Shown: positions 8,771 through 18,451, counted from the stretch's first letter. The stretch: DNA of 64,000 bases from Bradyrhizobium ottawaense (GCF_002278135.3 NZ_CP029425.2:7354001-7418000), one strand, 5' to 3'. Notes: generated by a model not told the origin, from the letters alone. Program-made: numbers and translations.

Positions 8771-10296
8771 AGTCGTCCGTGAAGAAGGACTAAGCCACTG
8801 ATCGGGAATCTCGATTTGGGCTAAGGGGCATTTCCAGATTGCAAGGTTTTGATGCTTTGGGCGTCAGAACCTTGCGATTTGGTTTTCGTGGATTCCCTCG
8901 AAGCGGGAAGCATGATTCCTTGTCTGCATCGGAGGGAACGATGCGGCCGAAGAAGCACAAGACGACGGGATCGAACGATCTGTTCCGGGCTCGGCTCGAC
9001 CAGATCATCAATATGAAGCACGAGCTGGTTCTGCTCGCCGGCAAGGTCGATTGGGACTGGATCGACGGCGAGATCGCGCCGCTCTACAGCGAGAACGGCA
9101 GGCCCGGGATCGAGACGCGCTTCATGATCGGTCTGCTGTTGCTCAAGCACATTTACGGGCTGTCCGATGAGGAGGTGTGCGAGCGCTGGGTCCATGACCC
9201 ATACTTCCAGTTCTTCACCGGGGAAGAGTTCTTTCAGCACACGTTCCCGCACGAGCGCTCGGACCTGAGCCATTGGCGCAAGCGGCTTGGCGACAAGCTG
9301 GAGTTGCTGCTGGCCGAGAGCTTGCGGGTAGCGCACGAGGCCGGTGCATTACGCAGCCAGGACCTCAAGCGGGTTACGGTCGACACCACGGTGCAGCCGA
9401 AGGCCATCACCTTTCCGACCGATGCCAAGCTGCTGCATGCGGCCATCAAGGGGCTCAACCGCCTGGCGATCAGGCACGGCGTCAGGCTGCGGCAATCCTA
9501 TGCTCGCATCGCCAAGGCCGCCGCGATGATGGCCGGCCGCTACGCCCATGCCAAACAGTTCAGGCGGCATCAGCGGCAGTTGCGTATCCTGCGTAGCCGG
9601 CTGGGCCGGATCATCCGCGACATCCGCCGCAAGATCGAAGGCCAGCCAGCACTGGAGCAGGCGTTCGCCCTCCCGCTCGGCCGGGCCACGCAGATCCGCT
9701 CGCAGCAGCAGCGCCAGCGCGGCTGGAAGCTCTATTCCTTCCATGCCCCGGAAGTGGAGTGCATCGGCAAGGGCAAGGCCAGCGCGCCTTACGAGTTCGG
9801 CGTGAAGGCCTCCATCGTCACCAACAACCGCCGGGCTCCCGGTGGCCTGTTCGTGCTGCACGCCAGCGCACTGCCCGACAACCCCTACGACGGTCACACC
9901 TTGCGGGACGTCATTGACCGCACCGAGACACTCACCGGCTGTCCGATCGAGCGGGCCTATGTCGACAAGGGATACCGCGGCCACGACGCACAAAATCCCC
10001 GTCGCGTCTTCATCTCCGGCCAGAAGCGCGGCGTTTTCGGTGTCATCAAGCGCGAGCTGCGCCGCCGCTCCGCCATCGAGCCCATCATCGGACACCTGAA
10101 GGCGGAAGGCCACCTCGGGCGCTGCTACCTCAAAGGCCGCGCCGGCGATGCCGCCAACGTCGTCCTCTCAGCCGTCGGACACAACTTCCGCCGCATCCTC
10201 GCCTGGCTGAGATATCTCTTGTGCCTGTTCCTGGCCCAGCTATGGCGCACGCTCGCCCGGCCAGCCTCGATCAATCCGGCTTCTTAACGGACGACT
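8771..10296 (+). mobile_element. Complete IS5-family insertion sequence, copy 1
   Basis: The ends are AGTCGTCCGTGAAGAAG on the left and the inverse (CTTCTTAACGGACGACT) on the right. AAGG is found directly outside both ends (8767-8770 and 10297-10300) and may be a 4-bp target duplication. A single intact transposase fills the element. A second, interrupted copy lies at 43461-49290. Confidence 0.8.
8941..10287 (+). CDS. IS5-family transposase, intact (448 aa)
   Basis: A DDE transposase that would cut and join the element ends. The ATG at 8941 follows GGAGGGAACG. The N-terminal DUF772-type region includes RPGIETRFMIGLLLLKHIYG and DPYFQFFTGEEFF. The first catalytic Asp is in KRVTVDTTVQPKA, the second in ERAYVDKGYRGHD, and the Glu is in SAIEPIIGHLK. 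The frame has no stop or shift, so the element looks active. It is the natural reference for the broken copy 2. Confidence 0.9.
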   Translation: MRPKKHKTTGSNDLFRARLDQIINMKHELVLLAGKVDWDWIDGEIAPLYSENGRPGIETRFMIGLLLLKHIYGLSDEEVCERWVHDPYFQFFTGEEFFQHTFPHERSDLSHWRKRLGDKLELLLAESLRVAHEAGALRSQDLKRVTVDTTVQPKAITFPTDAKLLHAAIKGLNRLAIRHGVRLRQSYARIAKAAAMMAGRYAHAKQFRRHQRQLRILRSRLGRIIRDIRRKIEGQPALEQAFALPLGRATQIRSQQQRQRGWKLYSFHAPEVECIGKGKASAPYEFGVKASIVTNNRRAPGGLFVLHASALPDNPYDGHTLRDVIDRTETLTGCPIERAYVDKGYRGHDAQNPRRVFISGQKRGVFGVIKRELRRRSAIEPIIGHLKAEGHLGRCYLKGRAGDAANVVLSAVGHNFRRILAWLRYLLCLFLAQLWRTLARPASINPAS

Positions 10297-10370
10297 AAGG
10301 ATGCGGCCGCTGACGGAGCAGCGGCCGCACGAGGCTCGATCCTCATTCTCTGCTTGATTGTTTTCCGTCG

Positions 10371-10577
10371 TCAGTGCAGCACGCACGCGGGATCGGTCAA
10401 GCAAAAAAACAGATCGCAGATACCATTCAATGGGTCATCGGCGCACTGAGGATACGATGTATCGGCTACCTGCACGCTGGAGGTGAGCGGTTGCGCGGCA
10501 ACTTCTGCAGCAAATGGAGGTACCGCCGCGGTCGCAAGTGCGAGGGCGCTCGCCGTCACCAAAACTGACTTCTTCAT
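10371..10577 (-). CDS. Small secreted four-cysteine peptide (68 aa)
   Basis: MKKSVLVTASALALATAAVP is a clear Sec signal peptide, with likely cleavage after the AAEVAA or AQP region near residue 28-30. The mature part is only about 40 residues and carries four cysteines with spacing C-x8-C-x4-C-x5-C near the C-terminus, suggesting two disulfides. A GGGAAG ribosome site precedes the start at moderate distance. I recognise no family. The gene is monocistronic and sits just outside the IS5-family copy. It resembles in architecture small secreted peptides rather than a T3SS substrate. Confidence 0.5.
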   Translation of the reverse strand: MKKSVLVTASALALATAAVPPFAAEVAAQPLTSSVQVADTSYPQCADDPLNGICDLFFCLTDPACVLH

Positions 10578-10901
10578 TGGGAGATCGCTTCCCTAGGTTA
10601 GCCCCAGCCGTGATGACGGTCTATATGACGACGCTACAATCGGTAAAATTGATTTTCTTGATCAGATCTATCGACCGAATGGATAAGTTCGGCCATCACC
10701 GCATCGCTCCGTCTACCCGCTCGGAACCTGTAGACCTACTTATGATCGGATGCTCGTCGCACCTCCGTCGATGCATTTCTCGGAGCACCCGACTAGGGTC
10801 TGTTTGGATTCAGGATTGAACTTCCCAGCCGGAACGATTCAAACTCAATCCGCTGCAGAAATGCCGGGGCCAAACACCTAGTTTTCCGTTAATTTCTCGG
10901 C
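10578..10901. other. Intergenic region
   Basis: No convincing gene; it ends at the first tts box of the GNAT-effector locus. Confidence 0.5.
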
Positions 10902-10932
10902 GTCAGCTTACGGACAGCTAAGCTGCTTATCT
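10902..10932 (+). promoter_or_regulatory. tts box (first of two)
   Basis: GTCAGCTTACGGACAGCT followed by a spacer and CTTATC fits the tts-box pattern. It precedes the truncated frame at 10991 and lies about 230 bp before the GNAT effector. Confidence 0.65.
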
Positions 10933-10990
10933 GCGGAGTCAGGTCTAACGACCTGAAACACAATGCAACCGGCATAGGAGTGTGGTCGTC

Positions 10991-11068
10991 ATGGACGATC
11001 GAGTTAACAATATGTCGCATGTTCCATCCTACGATGAGTATCATTACGCTAGCCCGTCTTATTCGTAA
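10991..11068 (+). pseudogene. Truncated effector-like N-terminus
   Basis: An ATG about 60 bp after the tts box opens a 25-codon frame (MDDRVNNMSHVPSYDEYHYA...). It runs straight into the sequence CTAGCCCGTCTTATTCGTAA, which is also the end of the neighbouring IS1380 relic and supplies the stop codon. Inference: the remains of an effector gene cut off by an IS1380-related rearrangement. Confidence 0.4.
11047..11068 (+). repeat. Solitary IS1380 end, direct copy
   Basis: A 22-bp sequence (CGCTAGCCCGTC plus TTATTCGTAA) identical to 11668-11689, the left end of the IS1380 relic. No transposase remains follow it here. Confidence 0.75.
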
Positions 11069-11092
11069 AGGACCGGCTCATGCGTCGGCTTT

Positions 11093-11123
11093 GTCAGCTT
11101 TCTGTCAGCTCGTCCAAATAGTA
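11093..11123 (+). promoter_or_regulatory. tts box (second of two)
   Basis: GTCAGCTTTCTGTCAGCT, then a spacer ending in ATAGTA. It lies only about 10 bp before the first possible start of the GNAT gene, which is unusually close for a tts box. Confidence 0.65.
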
Positions 11124-11133
11124 GCTCGTTGTG

Positions 11134-11673
11134 ATGAGAACCAATTACAACAACTGGCCCTCCGACGGGCAAAGTGTGGACCAGCAGCGCGATGCGCTGG
11201 CCGGCACTTCTGGCGCAGATGGTGCTGCTTTTACGGCCGCTTTAGCTGCTGGACCAGCGTCTTCCGCTTTTGACAAGAGGACAGGTGTGTCAGTCCGCCT
11301 ACACAGAGTAAGTAGCAATATTGGCAACGCCCAAAGTGTTTCTTTGTTTACTGATGCCAATGAACGCAATAAGGTGGGAGCGATGACCGTGGCGCCGGGG
11401 CGCAACAGTTTGCGAATTCTCAGCATAGAAAATCTCGGCCGGTCGAGGTACAAAGGGGTCGGGACGGCTATGATTGAAGTCGCCGATCATACTAGGCAGT
11501 CCGCGGGCCTTTCCAAGCTATCCCTTCTCTCTCAAGATGAAGGAGCTTCAGCATTTTTCTACAAGAAGGGATTCCGGTTTGCGGACGAGGGCAAGAATGC
11601 GGAAATGCGGACTGTCATTTCCAATCCACGATACGTCTCAGATGAAATTCTTATGGGCGAGATGGAGCGCTAG
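11134..11673 (+). CDS. GNAT-type acetyltransferase, candidate type III effector (179 aa)
   Basis: The C-terminal half has the GNAT fold signature. Motif A runs from LRILSIENL to RYKGVGTAMIEVA (about 93-117), with the acetyl-CoA pyrophosphate loop RYKGVG. Motif B is ASAFFYKKGFRF (about 138-149). The N-terminal 90 residues are polar and Ala/Gly/Ser-rich, as expected for a T3SS export region. Two tts boxes lie upstream. Because the second is very close, translation may really begin at a later codon (for example the GTG near 11287) or from the distal box. The stop codon lies inside the IS1380 end, so the natural C-terminus may have been altered. The role would be acetylation of a plant protein; the target is unknown. 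Confidence 0.6.
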   Translation: MRTNYNNWPSDGQSVDQQRDALAGTSGADGAAFTAALAAGPASSAFDKRTGVSVRLHRVSSNIGNAQSVSLFTDANERNKVGAMTVAPGRNSLRILSIENLGRSRYKGVGTAMIEVADHTRQSAGLSKLSLLSQDEGASAFFYKKGFRFADEGKNAEMRTVISNPRYVSDEILMGEMER

Positions 11674-11689
11674 CCCGTCTTATTCGTAA
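11668..11689 (+). repeat. IS1380 left terminal repeat
   Basis: Identical to 11047-11068, and inverted (with 2 mismatches) at 12813-12832. Confidence 0.75.
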
Positions 11690-12832
11690 GAGTGCGCCTG
11701 AGGGCTGGCGAGCGTGGTGTAAAGCGCTGATGCGGCGTAGGATTCGGTTGCGAAGCCACCCCATCACCTTAAACCACGCCCGCCATGACCGATGATACGA
11801 TTCTGCCATCCTCGTTTCCAGCCGTTCACGCCAAGAAAGTCACAGCTGCCTTCGATGGCGGTCGATCCACGTCTACGACACGGATAAGAGCCGGCCCGTG
11901 GCCGTCGTGCTGCGGCCCGGCAAGACGCCGGGCGGCGTCGAGGTGCGTGCCCATCTGCGCCGCCTGGTACGGCATATCCGCACGCGATGGCACAACACGC
12001 AAATTACGTTCCGTGGCGACGGGCACTATGCCCGGCCGGAGGCAATGGCGTGGTGCGAGACCAACGGCATCGACTACATCTTCGGTCTGTCCGGCACCAA
12101 GCCTCTCGCCAGAAAAGTCGACGAGGTCGCCGACGACATCCGCACCCGACGCGCCATCGAGAACCTGCCGGTTCTGCGTGGCTATACCGAGACCCGCCAC
12201 AAGGCAAAGTCCTGGGATCGCGAACGGCGCACTGTCGCCCGTATTGAGGCGGCGATGCTCGGCCTCGACATCCGTTTCGTCGTCACCAGCCTCGATGTCG
12301 GCTCGGCCGAGTGGATCTACGACAGCCTGTATTGCGCGCGCGGCCAAGCCGAGAATCTGACAAGCTGCATAAGTCACAGCTCGCCTCCGACCGCACCAGC
12401 TGCCGTTCGGCGCTCGCCAACCAGGTCCGTCTCGTGCTCCATACGGCCGCTTATTGGCTGATGCTGACCGTGCGCGAGGCCATTCCCAAAGTCCGGGAAT
12501 TGGCCGCTGCCGAGTTCGCGACGCTGCGTCTTCGGCTCTTGAAAATCGCTGCCCGTGTGGTCGAGACCACGAGCCGCATTCGCCTTGCGTTCGCCGCGGC
12601 CTGTCCGGAAGCCGACCTGATCCGCTGCTTGCCAGGTGCGCTGCTGCCGCTCGGTCCTTGACCGGCGGGGCGTCCGCCCCCCGTTCGCCCAACCTATACC
12701 TCAAGCGCGTTGCAAAGTACGGGTCGTCAGGCGGTGAAAAGCCGAAGGCAATCCTGTGCGCCTCGTCAGACAAGATGTTCGGCCGCATCAATCGGGCCCC
12801 AAAGCCGCACTCTCACGAATAGGACGGGCTAG
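11670..12832 (+). mobile_element. IS1380-family relic
   Basis: Bounded by CTAGCCCGTCTTATTCGTAA on the left and the inverted TCACGAATAGGACGGGCTAG on the right. At about 1.16 kb it is well short of a full element, because the N-terminal half of the transposase gene is deleted. Confidence 0.75.
11785..12661 (+). pseudogene. IS1380-family transposase, deleted and frameshifted
   Basis: It opens with the family N-terminus MTDDTILPSSFPAVHAKK, then jumps (near 11865) to the middle of the protein (VYDTDKSRPVAVVLRPGK). The central region with FRGDGHYARPEAMAWCE carries a catalytic Asp. Near 12355 the frame shifts again before the end (LHKSQLASDRTSCRSALANQ). Not functional. Confidence 0.75.
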
Positions 12833-12848
12833 CATTGTTAGGAGGTTT

Positions 12849-12959
12849 GTGCATGTGCACATGATGCGCGCCGACTCGAACGACGGCCAGGCGCGGAGAC
12901 GTGACCATAGGAGACTCCGTGAAATCTTGGACGGACTTCGCTGCAGGCTCTCCGATTGA
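12849..12959 (+). CDS. Possible small protein (36 aa)
   Basis: A GTG start follows a strong TTAGGAGG ribosome site just outside the IS1380 right end. The product is short, basic and unrecognised (HVHMMRADSNDGQ...). Weak candidate. Confidence 0.2.
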   Translation: MHVHMMRADSNDGQARRRDHRRLREILDGLRCRLSD

Positions 12960-13464
12960 TCGATATCGTACAGATTCGTCGCACTCTCAGGATTGCTGGC
13001 TTCTTCAAGAATGCAGGAGCTTTGAATGAAGGATGGGGAATGCCATGGGTGTGCTGGTTTCCGCTCGATCTCGCCCACCGTTCCGATTTGGTGTCGCCCG
13101 CCATGCCCAATCGCTTTTCTTAGCTGCGGCTGAAGTTCGTGCATGGTTTCCTCGGCGCGCCCGGTGCTGCTGCTTCTTCCTCGCACGTGCGTCAGGCATT
13201 TCCTGGCATTGGACGGGGTCTTCTCGGCATAACGCATTGCAAGCTCGTCAGGCTCCAAGCTCTTCTCAGGCAATTGCAGACGCGACAACCACAAGCAGTT
13301 CTGCCCGCAGCAGCCCATTACCCTTGCCGTCCCACCAAGCCTGGTAGGTGCGATCACGGGTCGTTTCGGGGATGATCCGACGCGAGTAAAGGTGCAACAA
13401 CGGCTACAGCTATCAACTAGGAAATACGAGCGTCGGCCTCCAAAGAACGGAAGCCGGATTTCCT
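12960..13464. other. No confident gene
   Basis: Overlapping frames on both strands without a family match. I searched for a tts box before the 13465 gene and did not find a good one. Confidence 0.4.
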
Positions 13465-13848
13465 ATGGCGACTGGTTTCACCAGCCAGCGGTGGCGAGAA
13501 CTGTTTCCCGGACGGACTGATGTCACATCAATCGTGGATTTTCAGGTTGCACATCCGCTCGTCGGTAACGCCGGCGATATTCTGCTCGAGCACCAACTAG
13601 GGCGAGACGGCGAACGGCCGCTAGTGAACTGGCGTCCTGCCAATGACGAAGCGAGAGCCCGTGCAGAACAACTGGGCTTCGTTCATGTGGATCCCGATGA
13701 TATGGTACTTGATCCCACCCAGTCCAAACAGTGGAGATATAGGGATGGTGAATGGCAGCGCGCAACCAATTCTTCGATGTATCTCTCCAAAGCGTCGAGC
13801 GATGATGAACCTTCATCAGAGCCCGACTCGGATGGAGACTTCATGTGA
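13465..13848 (+). CDS. Hypothetical acidic protein, possible effector (127 aa)
   Basis: A single clean frame starting MATGFTSQRWRELFPG. It is a soluble protein with a strongly acidic, Ser-rich tail (SSDDEPSSEPDSDGDFM). A small tryptophan-rich region lies around QWRYRDGEWQRA. No signal peptide or membrane segment. No family recognised and no convincing tts box, so the effector idea rests only on composition and neighbourhood. A hairpin terminator lies 170 bp downstream. Confidence 0.45.
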   Translation: MATGFTSQRWRELFPGRTDVTSIVDFQVAHPLVGNAGDILLEHQLGRDGERPLVNWRPANDEARARAEQLGFVHVDPDDMVLDPTQSKQWRYRDGEWQRATNSSMYLSKASSDDEPSSEPDSDGDFM

Positions 13849-14020
13849 CGTGAGATCTCTACCAATCCATTTGAGGTGGAGCAGAGCGCAGACCAACCGA
13901 CACCTGCGGCTTACGATCGAGCCTTGGACGGAGCGAAGCCCAAGCCAATTCGGCTCAAGCCGTGAGGTGCACTGTACTGGCGGCGGTTTACGAGAGCTGG
14001 TGCCTATAATAGCACAAAAG

Positions 14021-14047
14021 AAAACCCCGGCTTCCAGCCGGAGTTTT
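14021..14047 (+). terminator. Rho-independent-like terminator (possibly bidirectional)
   Basis: AAAACCCCGGCT-TCC-AGCCGGAGTTTT forms a GC-rich stem with A and T tracts on the two sides. It fits termination of the 13465 gene. Confidence 0.65.
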
Positions 14048-14430
14048 CGACTCCCGCCCGGGCGGGAGGAGCGGATTGCCTATGGCAGGCGCCAGCGTCA
14101 TTGTGTCCTCGCCATCAGAATGGCTCGGGATCTTTCCGGGTTGCCTGGGTGAGGAGGGTTTCGTTGGCCGTTTTCTTCGTAGGCGTCTCGAGAAGTGTCG
14201 GGCCAACTCATCGAGCAACGAGACCATCCACCCGGGCTCGCCGGCATTGGATGCGAAGATCAAAAAATGGAGCAGATGTCAGGACAACTACCTTGCCTTC
14301 GTTCAACTCGCGTCAGTCAGGCTATGGCTGCGCCTTAATGAATCCGCGCCCTAACACTACTTTGGCAGATTGTTAGAATTGGGCTTTTATTAGGATTCTC
14401 ATCCTGGCTTGGTTGTGATTCAAGCTTGGG

Positions 14431-14700
14431 ATGGACCGATTCGTTTTGACTGACGCCCAATGGGCGAAGATGGAGCCGCTGTGTCTTGGCAAGCCGGGCG
14501 ATCCCGGCCGGAGCGGCAAGCTGTTTGTCGAAGCCGCGCTGTGGATTGCCCGCACGGGCAGTCCGTGGCGCGATCTTCCGCGCGCCTTCGGCAACTGGAT
14601 AACTGCGTACACGCGCTTTCGCGACTGGGCGAAGGCGGGCGTCTGGAAGCGCATGTTTGATGCGGTCTCAGACGAGCCGGACATGGAATATGTCATGGTC
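14431..14700 (+). pseudogene. IS5-family transposase OrfA, truncated by IS481
   Basis: MDRFVLTDAQWAKMEPLCLG and GSPWRDLPRAFGNW are the conserved N-terminus (DUF4096 type) of IS5-group transposases. The frame is cut at 14700 exactly where the IS481 end begins, and no catalytic half follows on the other side. Confidence 0.8.
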
Positions 14701-15940
14701 TGTAGAAGTTTCGACTTAATCTGACGGCAAGGTTTGAACTGGCAGGGAATGGAGCTGCGGGCGAGCAGGAGCGCTCACCCAAAGGGCGCTCCCGCGCAGC
14801 CCGCGGCGTCTCACAGGGAGACGTTACCATGACCCAGGAACAGAAGTCATTCGCGCGAAAGTCGGCATGCTGGAATTGGCCAAGCAGCTCGGCAACGTCA
14901 GCCAGGCTTGCCGGATGATGGGCTATAGCCGCGACAGCTTCTACCGGTTCAAGGAACTGTACGACAAGGGCGGCGAGCTGGCGCTGATTGAGATCAGCCG
15001 CAAGAAACCGGTCCTGAAGAACCGTGTCGCGCCGGAGGTCGAGGCAGCCGTCGTTGAGCTGGGGATCGACCAGCCGGCCTGGGGTCAGGTGCGGGTCAGC
15101 AATGAGCTCAGGAGCCGCGGCCTGTCGATCTCCCCGTTCGGCGTGCGGGCGGTGTGGCTGCGTCACGACCTCGCCAACGTCAAGAAGCGGCTGACGGCGC
15201 TGGAGGCCAAGATGGCCCAGGACGGCCTGGTGCTGACCGAGGCCCAGCTCGTTGCGTTGGAAAGGGCCAAGTCCGAGAAGGAGGCGCACGGCGAGTTCGA
15301 GAGCGAGTGCCCCGGCTATTGCGGTGCGCAGGACACCTTCTATGTCGGCAACATGAAGGGGGTCGGGCGGATCTATCAGCAGACCTTCATTGACACCTAC
15401 AGTAAGGTGGCGTTCGCCAAGCTGTATGATCGCAAGACGCCGATCACGGCGGCCGAACTGTTGAATGATCGCGTGGTGCCGTTTTTCGATGCGCGGGGCA
15501 TCCCGCTAAACCGGATCCTGACCGACCGCGGCACCGAGTATTGCGGCAATCCGGAGCATCACGAATATGAGCTCTACCTCGCCGTCGAAGACATCGATCA
15601 CACCCGCACCAAGACGAGGAGCCCACAGACCAACGGCATTGTCGAGCGCTTCCACCGCACCGTGCTCGAGGAGTTCTATCGCGTCGTGTTCCGCAAGAAG
15701 ATCTATCCGAGCATCACTGCCTTGCAGAGCGATCTCGATGAGTGGATCGCTGCCTACAATGAGGTGCGCCCACATCAGGGGCGCTGGTGCTACGGCAAGA
15801 CGCCGATGCAAACTTTGCGTGACGCAAGTGCTCTGTCGAGAGAAAAATTGTTGCCGGCTGCGTGGGGTCGCACATGAAACCTTTGTCGGACACCTGCCGC
15901 GACAAAGCACTCGCTGTCAGCTCAAGTCCCTTCTTTTACA
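14701..15940 (+). mobile_element. IS481-family element
   Basis: The left end TGTAGAAGTTTCGACTTAAT and right end (inverse reads TGTAAAAGAAGGGACTTGAG) are imperfect inverted repeats, both followed by a conserved CTGACGG/CTGACAG block. It is 1240 bp with one transposase, inserted into the IS5 fragment. No target duplication is visible, which suggests a later deletion on the right. Confidence 0.75.
14829..15877 (+). pseudogene. IS481-family transposase, frameshifted near the start
   Basis: The original start MTQEQK at 14829 is out of frame with the rest because one base is missing around 14848. From 14867 ([20 protein letters not shown]) the frame is open to 15877. Helix-turn-helix first, then an integrase-core domain with [18 protein letters not shown] and [14 protein letters not shown] (catalytic D, D, E). 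Translation from the internal ATG at 14867 might still give a nearly complete protein (336 aa). Confidence 0.7.
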
Positions 15941-16207
15941 AAGTTTTCCGTCTTGCAACACTCAGCGGCCTACATTCTCATCCGAGCGCCGATGTTCGCC
16001 ACACCCCGCAATGGCAAGCTTGCTTGCGCGCCGATTGGCGATCCTCCGGACTGCGGGCTGATAACCCTCCCGAAAGGAGTGTTCTCTCCAGGCTCCATGC
16101 TTTTGTAAGATAGAGCTTGATGGGGCTCGGCGCTGCTCAGGCAGTCCGCCAAGCCGATGGAGGCATGAGCGCTGTCACCGGATGGCTCACCGCCGCAAGA
16201 CGATACC

Positions 16208-18451
16208 TCACCGGATCCCCAGTCGAGCCATCTGCGCTGAAGCGTGCTCCGGATCGGGGAGGGGCTGCCACGGCTGGCCAGCGGCGGTGCTTAACAAGGA
16301 CTTGCAGAACACAGGAGTGAGCCTGCCGCGATGGATCACGACATTGTCGTGCCCCTCGGCGGCTCGAGCGCTCTGCCAGTGCCGATTGTAGCCGCGCTGT
16401 TCGTCGGACTTGACGTGGCAAGCGGCGAATTCGCGATCGCCCAGCGTTGCCAATTGCCAGGCATTTACCGGGCGCTTGGTATGGATGTGCACCCACATCG
16501 GCCTTGGCATCGCACCGCTGCGCAGCGCCCTGGGCTGCAGCTTGATTTCGAATAGCGTCCCCGGCTCTCCCTTCAAGGCGTGCGGTGGATCCACTGACGC
16601 CAGTTCTCCCGCTTCCCGCAACTGTTCTAGGTATTCTTGCGATGGAAACGCATAGGTCTTCGTGCAATCGCTTGTGATTGCTGCCTTTCGCGCGTTCAAT
16701 GAGCTTGCCTGTCCCTGAACCTCGGACCACATCCTTGTCAGCCGGACTATTTTTTCGTGCACTTCAGGCACTTGCGCAGGCGTGAGCAGGCCTCGCCGGC
16801 GAGGCTCCTCCAGCGCGGCTACACAGGCCTCAATCTCGGAGGACTGCGTCTGCATGCGCTTGATGACGACATCCAACACGTGTTCGGCGTCCTCGGGCTT
16901 CATGTGGCGAGCTTGCGAGGCGGCGCTTTGCTGAGCCGGCAGATCGAACTGCAGCAGCTGGTCCAATCGCTCAAGTAATCCCGGCAGTGCTTTCCTGGAT
17001 GGCGGAGCCATCCACATCTGGAGGTTATCGGCCGCAGCGGATGACGCGCGTGCCTGCTCCGGAGTGGCGAGTTTCTTTGTACCGAGATCCGAGAGCACGA
17101 TGACCTTGCCCGCCGGGGCCGTCGCCGCATCGGGCCTAGCGAGTTGCGGCGTGGCGGGGCTGGCCGTCGAACTCCCCTCTCCTGCGGCTGCTGCGGGCCT
17201 TGCTTTGCCCGTTCTGCGCGCCGGACTGCCTCCGCCCGCTGGGCCAATATTATCCGGAAGCGCAGCCCAAGCCGGCGGTTCAATCGTGGCTTGCGTCTTT
17301 GGCTGCAATGCCAGCAGCCGCATGACTTCGTTCGCCGTCACCCACGCAGCTTCCACGATCTGGTCCAGCAACGGCAACGGAAGGTCAGTTTCCGTTGCAG
17401 TCCCCCTCAGGCTGTCAAGCATGCCGCTCAGCCCCGATGCAAATTCCGAAAGTCGTTCCATGACTCCTTCCAGAACGGCGCGATGCTCCGCTTCGAGCGC
17501 CGCTCCATCGCTGTACAGAACGGCTTGGGCCGTCGAGACGAACGCCGGAAAAACATCTCCGATGAAGGCCCCGAGCAGGCGCACCCTCCCGCTCTCATCC
17601 ATGAGGGCGTCGCGCACGTCTGGTTCCAACGTGCTCGCTTGCGAGTTGACTAAAAGCTCCACGAGAGCGATCCGCGATTGCAGATACATGCACTTCGTAA
17701 AGAGCGCCCAGCCCGTATGATGCCTTAGTGCGGCATCTTCGGCCGTGCGCATGGCGGGCGTGCTGCCTGGAAGGTGGGCGGTAGCGGCACAGACTGACTG
17801 CATCCGCTCACAGCGCAGCACCTTCTTTCCCCACAACTCCATGCATGCTGCATAGTGGTTCGCAACGCTTGTAAACAGTCGGCTCAGCTGTGCAGGCGAG
17901 GCGATGTCTTTGAGGCTGTCGAGCACGCCTTGTGCTTTCTTTCTGCTCTCCTCCAGCTCGTAGATAATCTGGGTCGCCACTTCATTACATTCGTCAGCCT
18001 CCCTCACAGTGTCATCGCGGAGCCGGCGAGCCCGATCGTTTGGCAGAATTCGGCGCGCCAAATCGGGTGGCAGACTGGCGTAGTACGCCAGAACTGTTGC
18101 GCCTGCTTTGACGACCTGATCCATCAGATCTTGTCTCTCCGGCAAGTTCCGGGCATGCCCGGCCGCTCGGCGGCAAGCTTCAAGTTCCTCAAGCAGGCTG
18201 CTCAATTCTCGCTTTGCTGCCTTTATCTCCTCCCTCGTTGGCGCCGCTACGTCCGAAGTTGGCGGCGGGTTCGCAAGCGTCGCCGCTCTCACATCAGGCT
18301 CAGACCGTATCCGCCCTACGACGGCATCGAAGGACTGATCGCGTTCCCCAGGGAAGAGACCAGACTCCGGGCTCGAACGGCTCGATTCCCTAATGCTTTC
18401 GGCTCCCGCGGCCTCAAGCTCTGATGGACCAGCTCGGCCAATGCCTTTCAT
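16208..18451 (-). CDS. Large candidate type III effector (747 aa)
   Basis: A soluble, helix-rich protein without signal peptide or membrane segment. The N-terminal 80 residues are Ser/Pro/Glu-rich. Residues about 80-370 form a helical region rich in Leu, Ala and Arg. A low-complexity linker (PARRTGKARPAAAAGEGSST) follows near 410-450, then a second folded half that ends with FEIKLQPRALRSG and MWVHIHTKRPVNAWQLA. The C-terminal pattern recalls the plant-pathogen XopP/Hlk effectors, but I hold this at low confidence. A GGAG ribosome site precedes ATG 18451, and a degenerate tts box lies about 210 bp upstream, supporting TtsI control. Confidence 0.6.
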   Translation of the reverse strand: MKGIGRAGPSELEAAGAESIRESSRSSPESGLFPGERDQSFDAVVGRIRSEPDVRAATLANPPPTSDVAAPTREEIKAAKRELSSLLEELEACRRAAGHARNLPERQDLMDQVVKAGATVLAYYASLPPDLARRILPNDRARRLRDDTVREADECNEVATQIIYELEESRKKAQGVLDSLKDIASPAQLSRLFTSVANHYAACMELWGKKVLRCERMQSVCAATAHLPGSTPAMRTAEDAALRHHTGWALFTKCMYLQSRIALVELLVNSQASTLEPDVRDALMDESGRVRLLGAFIGDVFPAFVSTAQAVLYSDGAALEAEHRAVLEGVMERLSEFASGLSGMLDSLRGTATETDLPLPLLDQIVEAAWVTANEVMRLLALQPKTQATIEPPAWAALPDNIGPAGGGSPARRTGKARPAAAAGEGSSTASPATPQLARPDAATAPAGKVIVLSDLGTKKLATPEQARASSAAADNLQMWMAPPSRKALPGLLERLDQLLQFDLPAQQSAASQARHMKPEDAEHVLDVVIKRMQTQSSEIEACVAALEEPRRRGLLTPAQVPEVHEKIVRLTRMWSEVQGQASSLNARKAAITSDCTKTYAFPSQEYLEQLREAGELASVDPPHALKGEPGTLFEIKLQPRALRSGAMPRPMWVHIHTKRPVNAWQLATLGDREFAACHVKSDEQRGYNRHWQSARAAEGHDNVVIHRGRLTPVFCKSLLSTAAGQPWQPLPDPEHASAQMARLGIR

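Noticed and set aside
9349..10113. 254-codon minus-strand open frame
   Set aside because: Antisense shadow of the intact IS5-family transposase; high GC produces long false frames.
17855..18424. 189-codon plus-strand open frame
   Set aside because: Antisense shadow of the 747-aa effector, no ribosome site.
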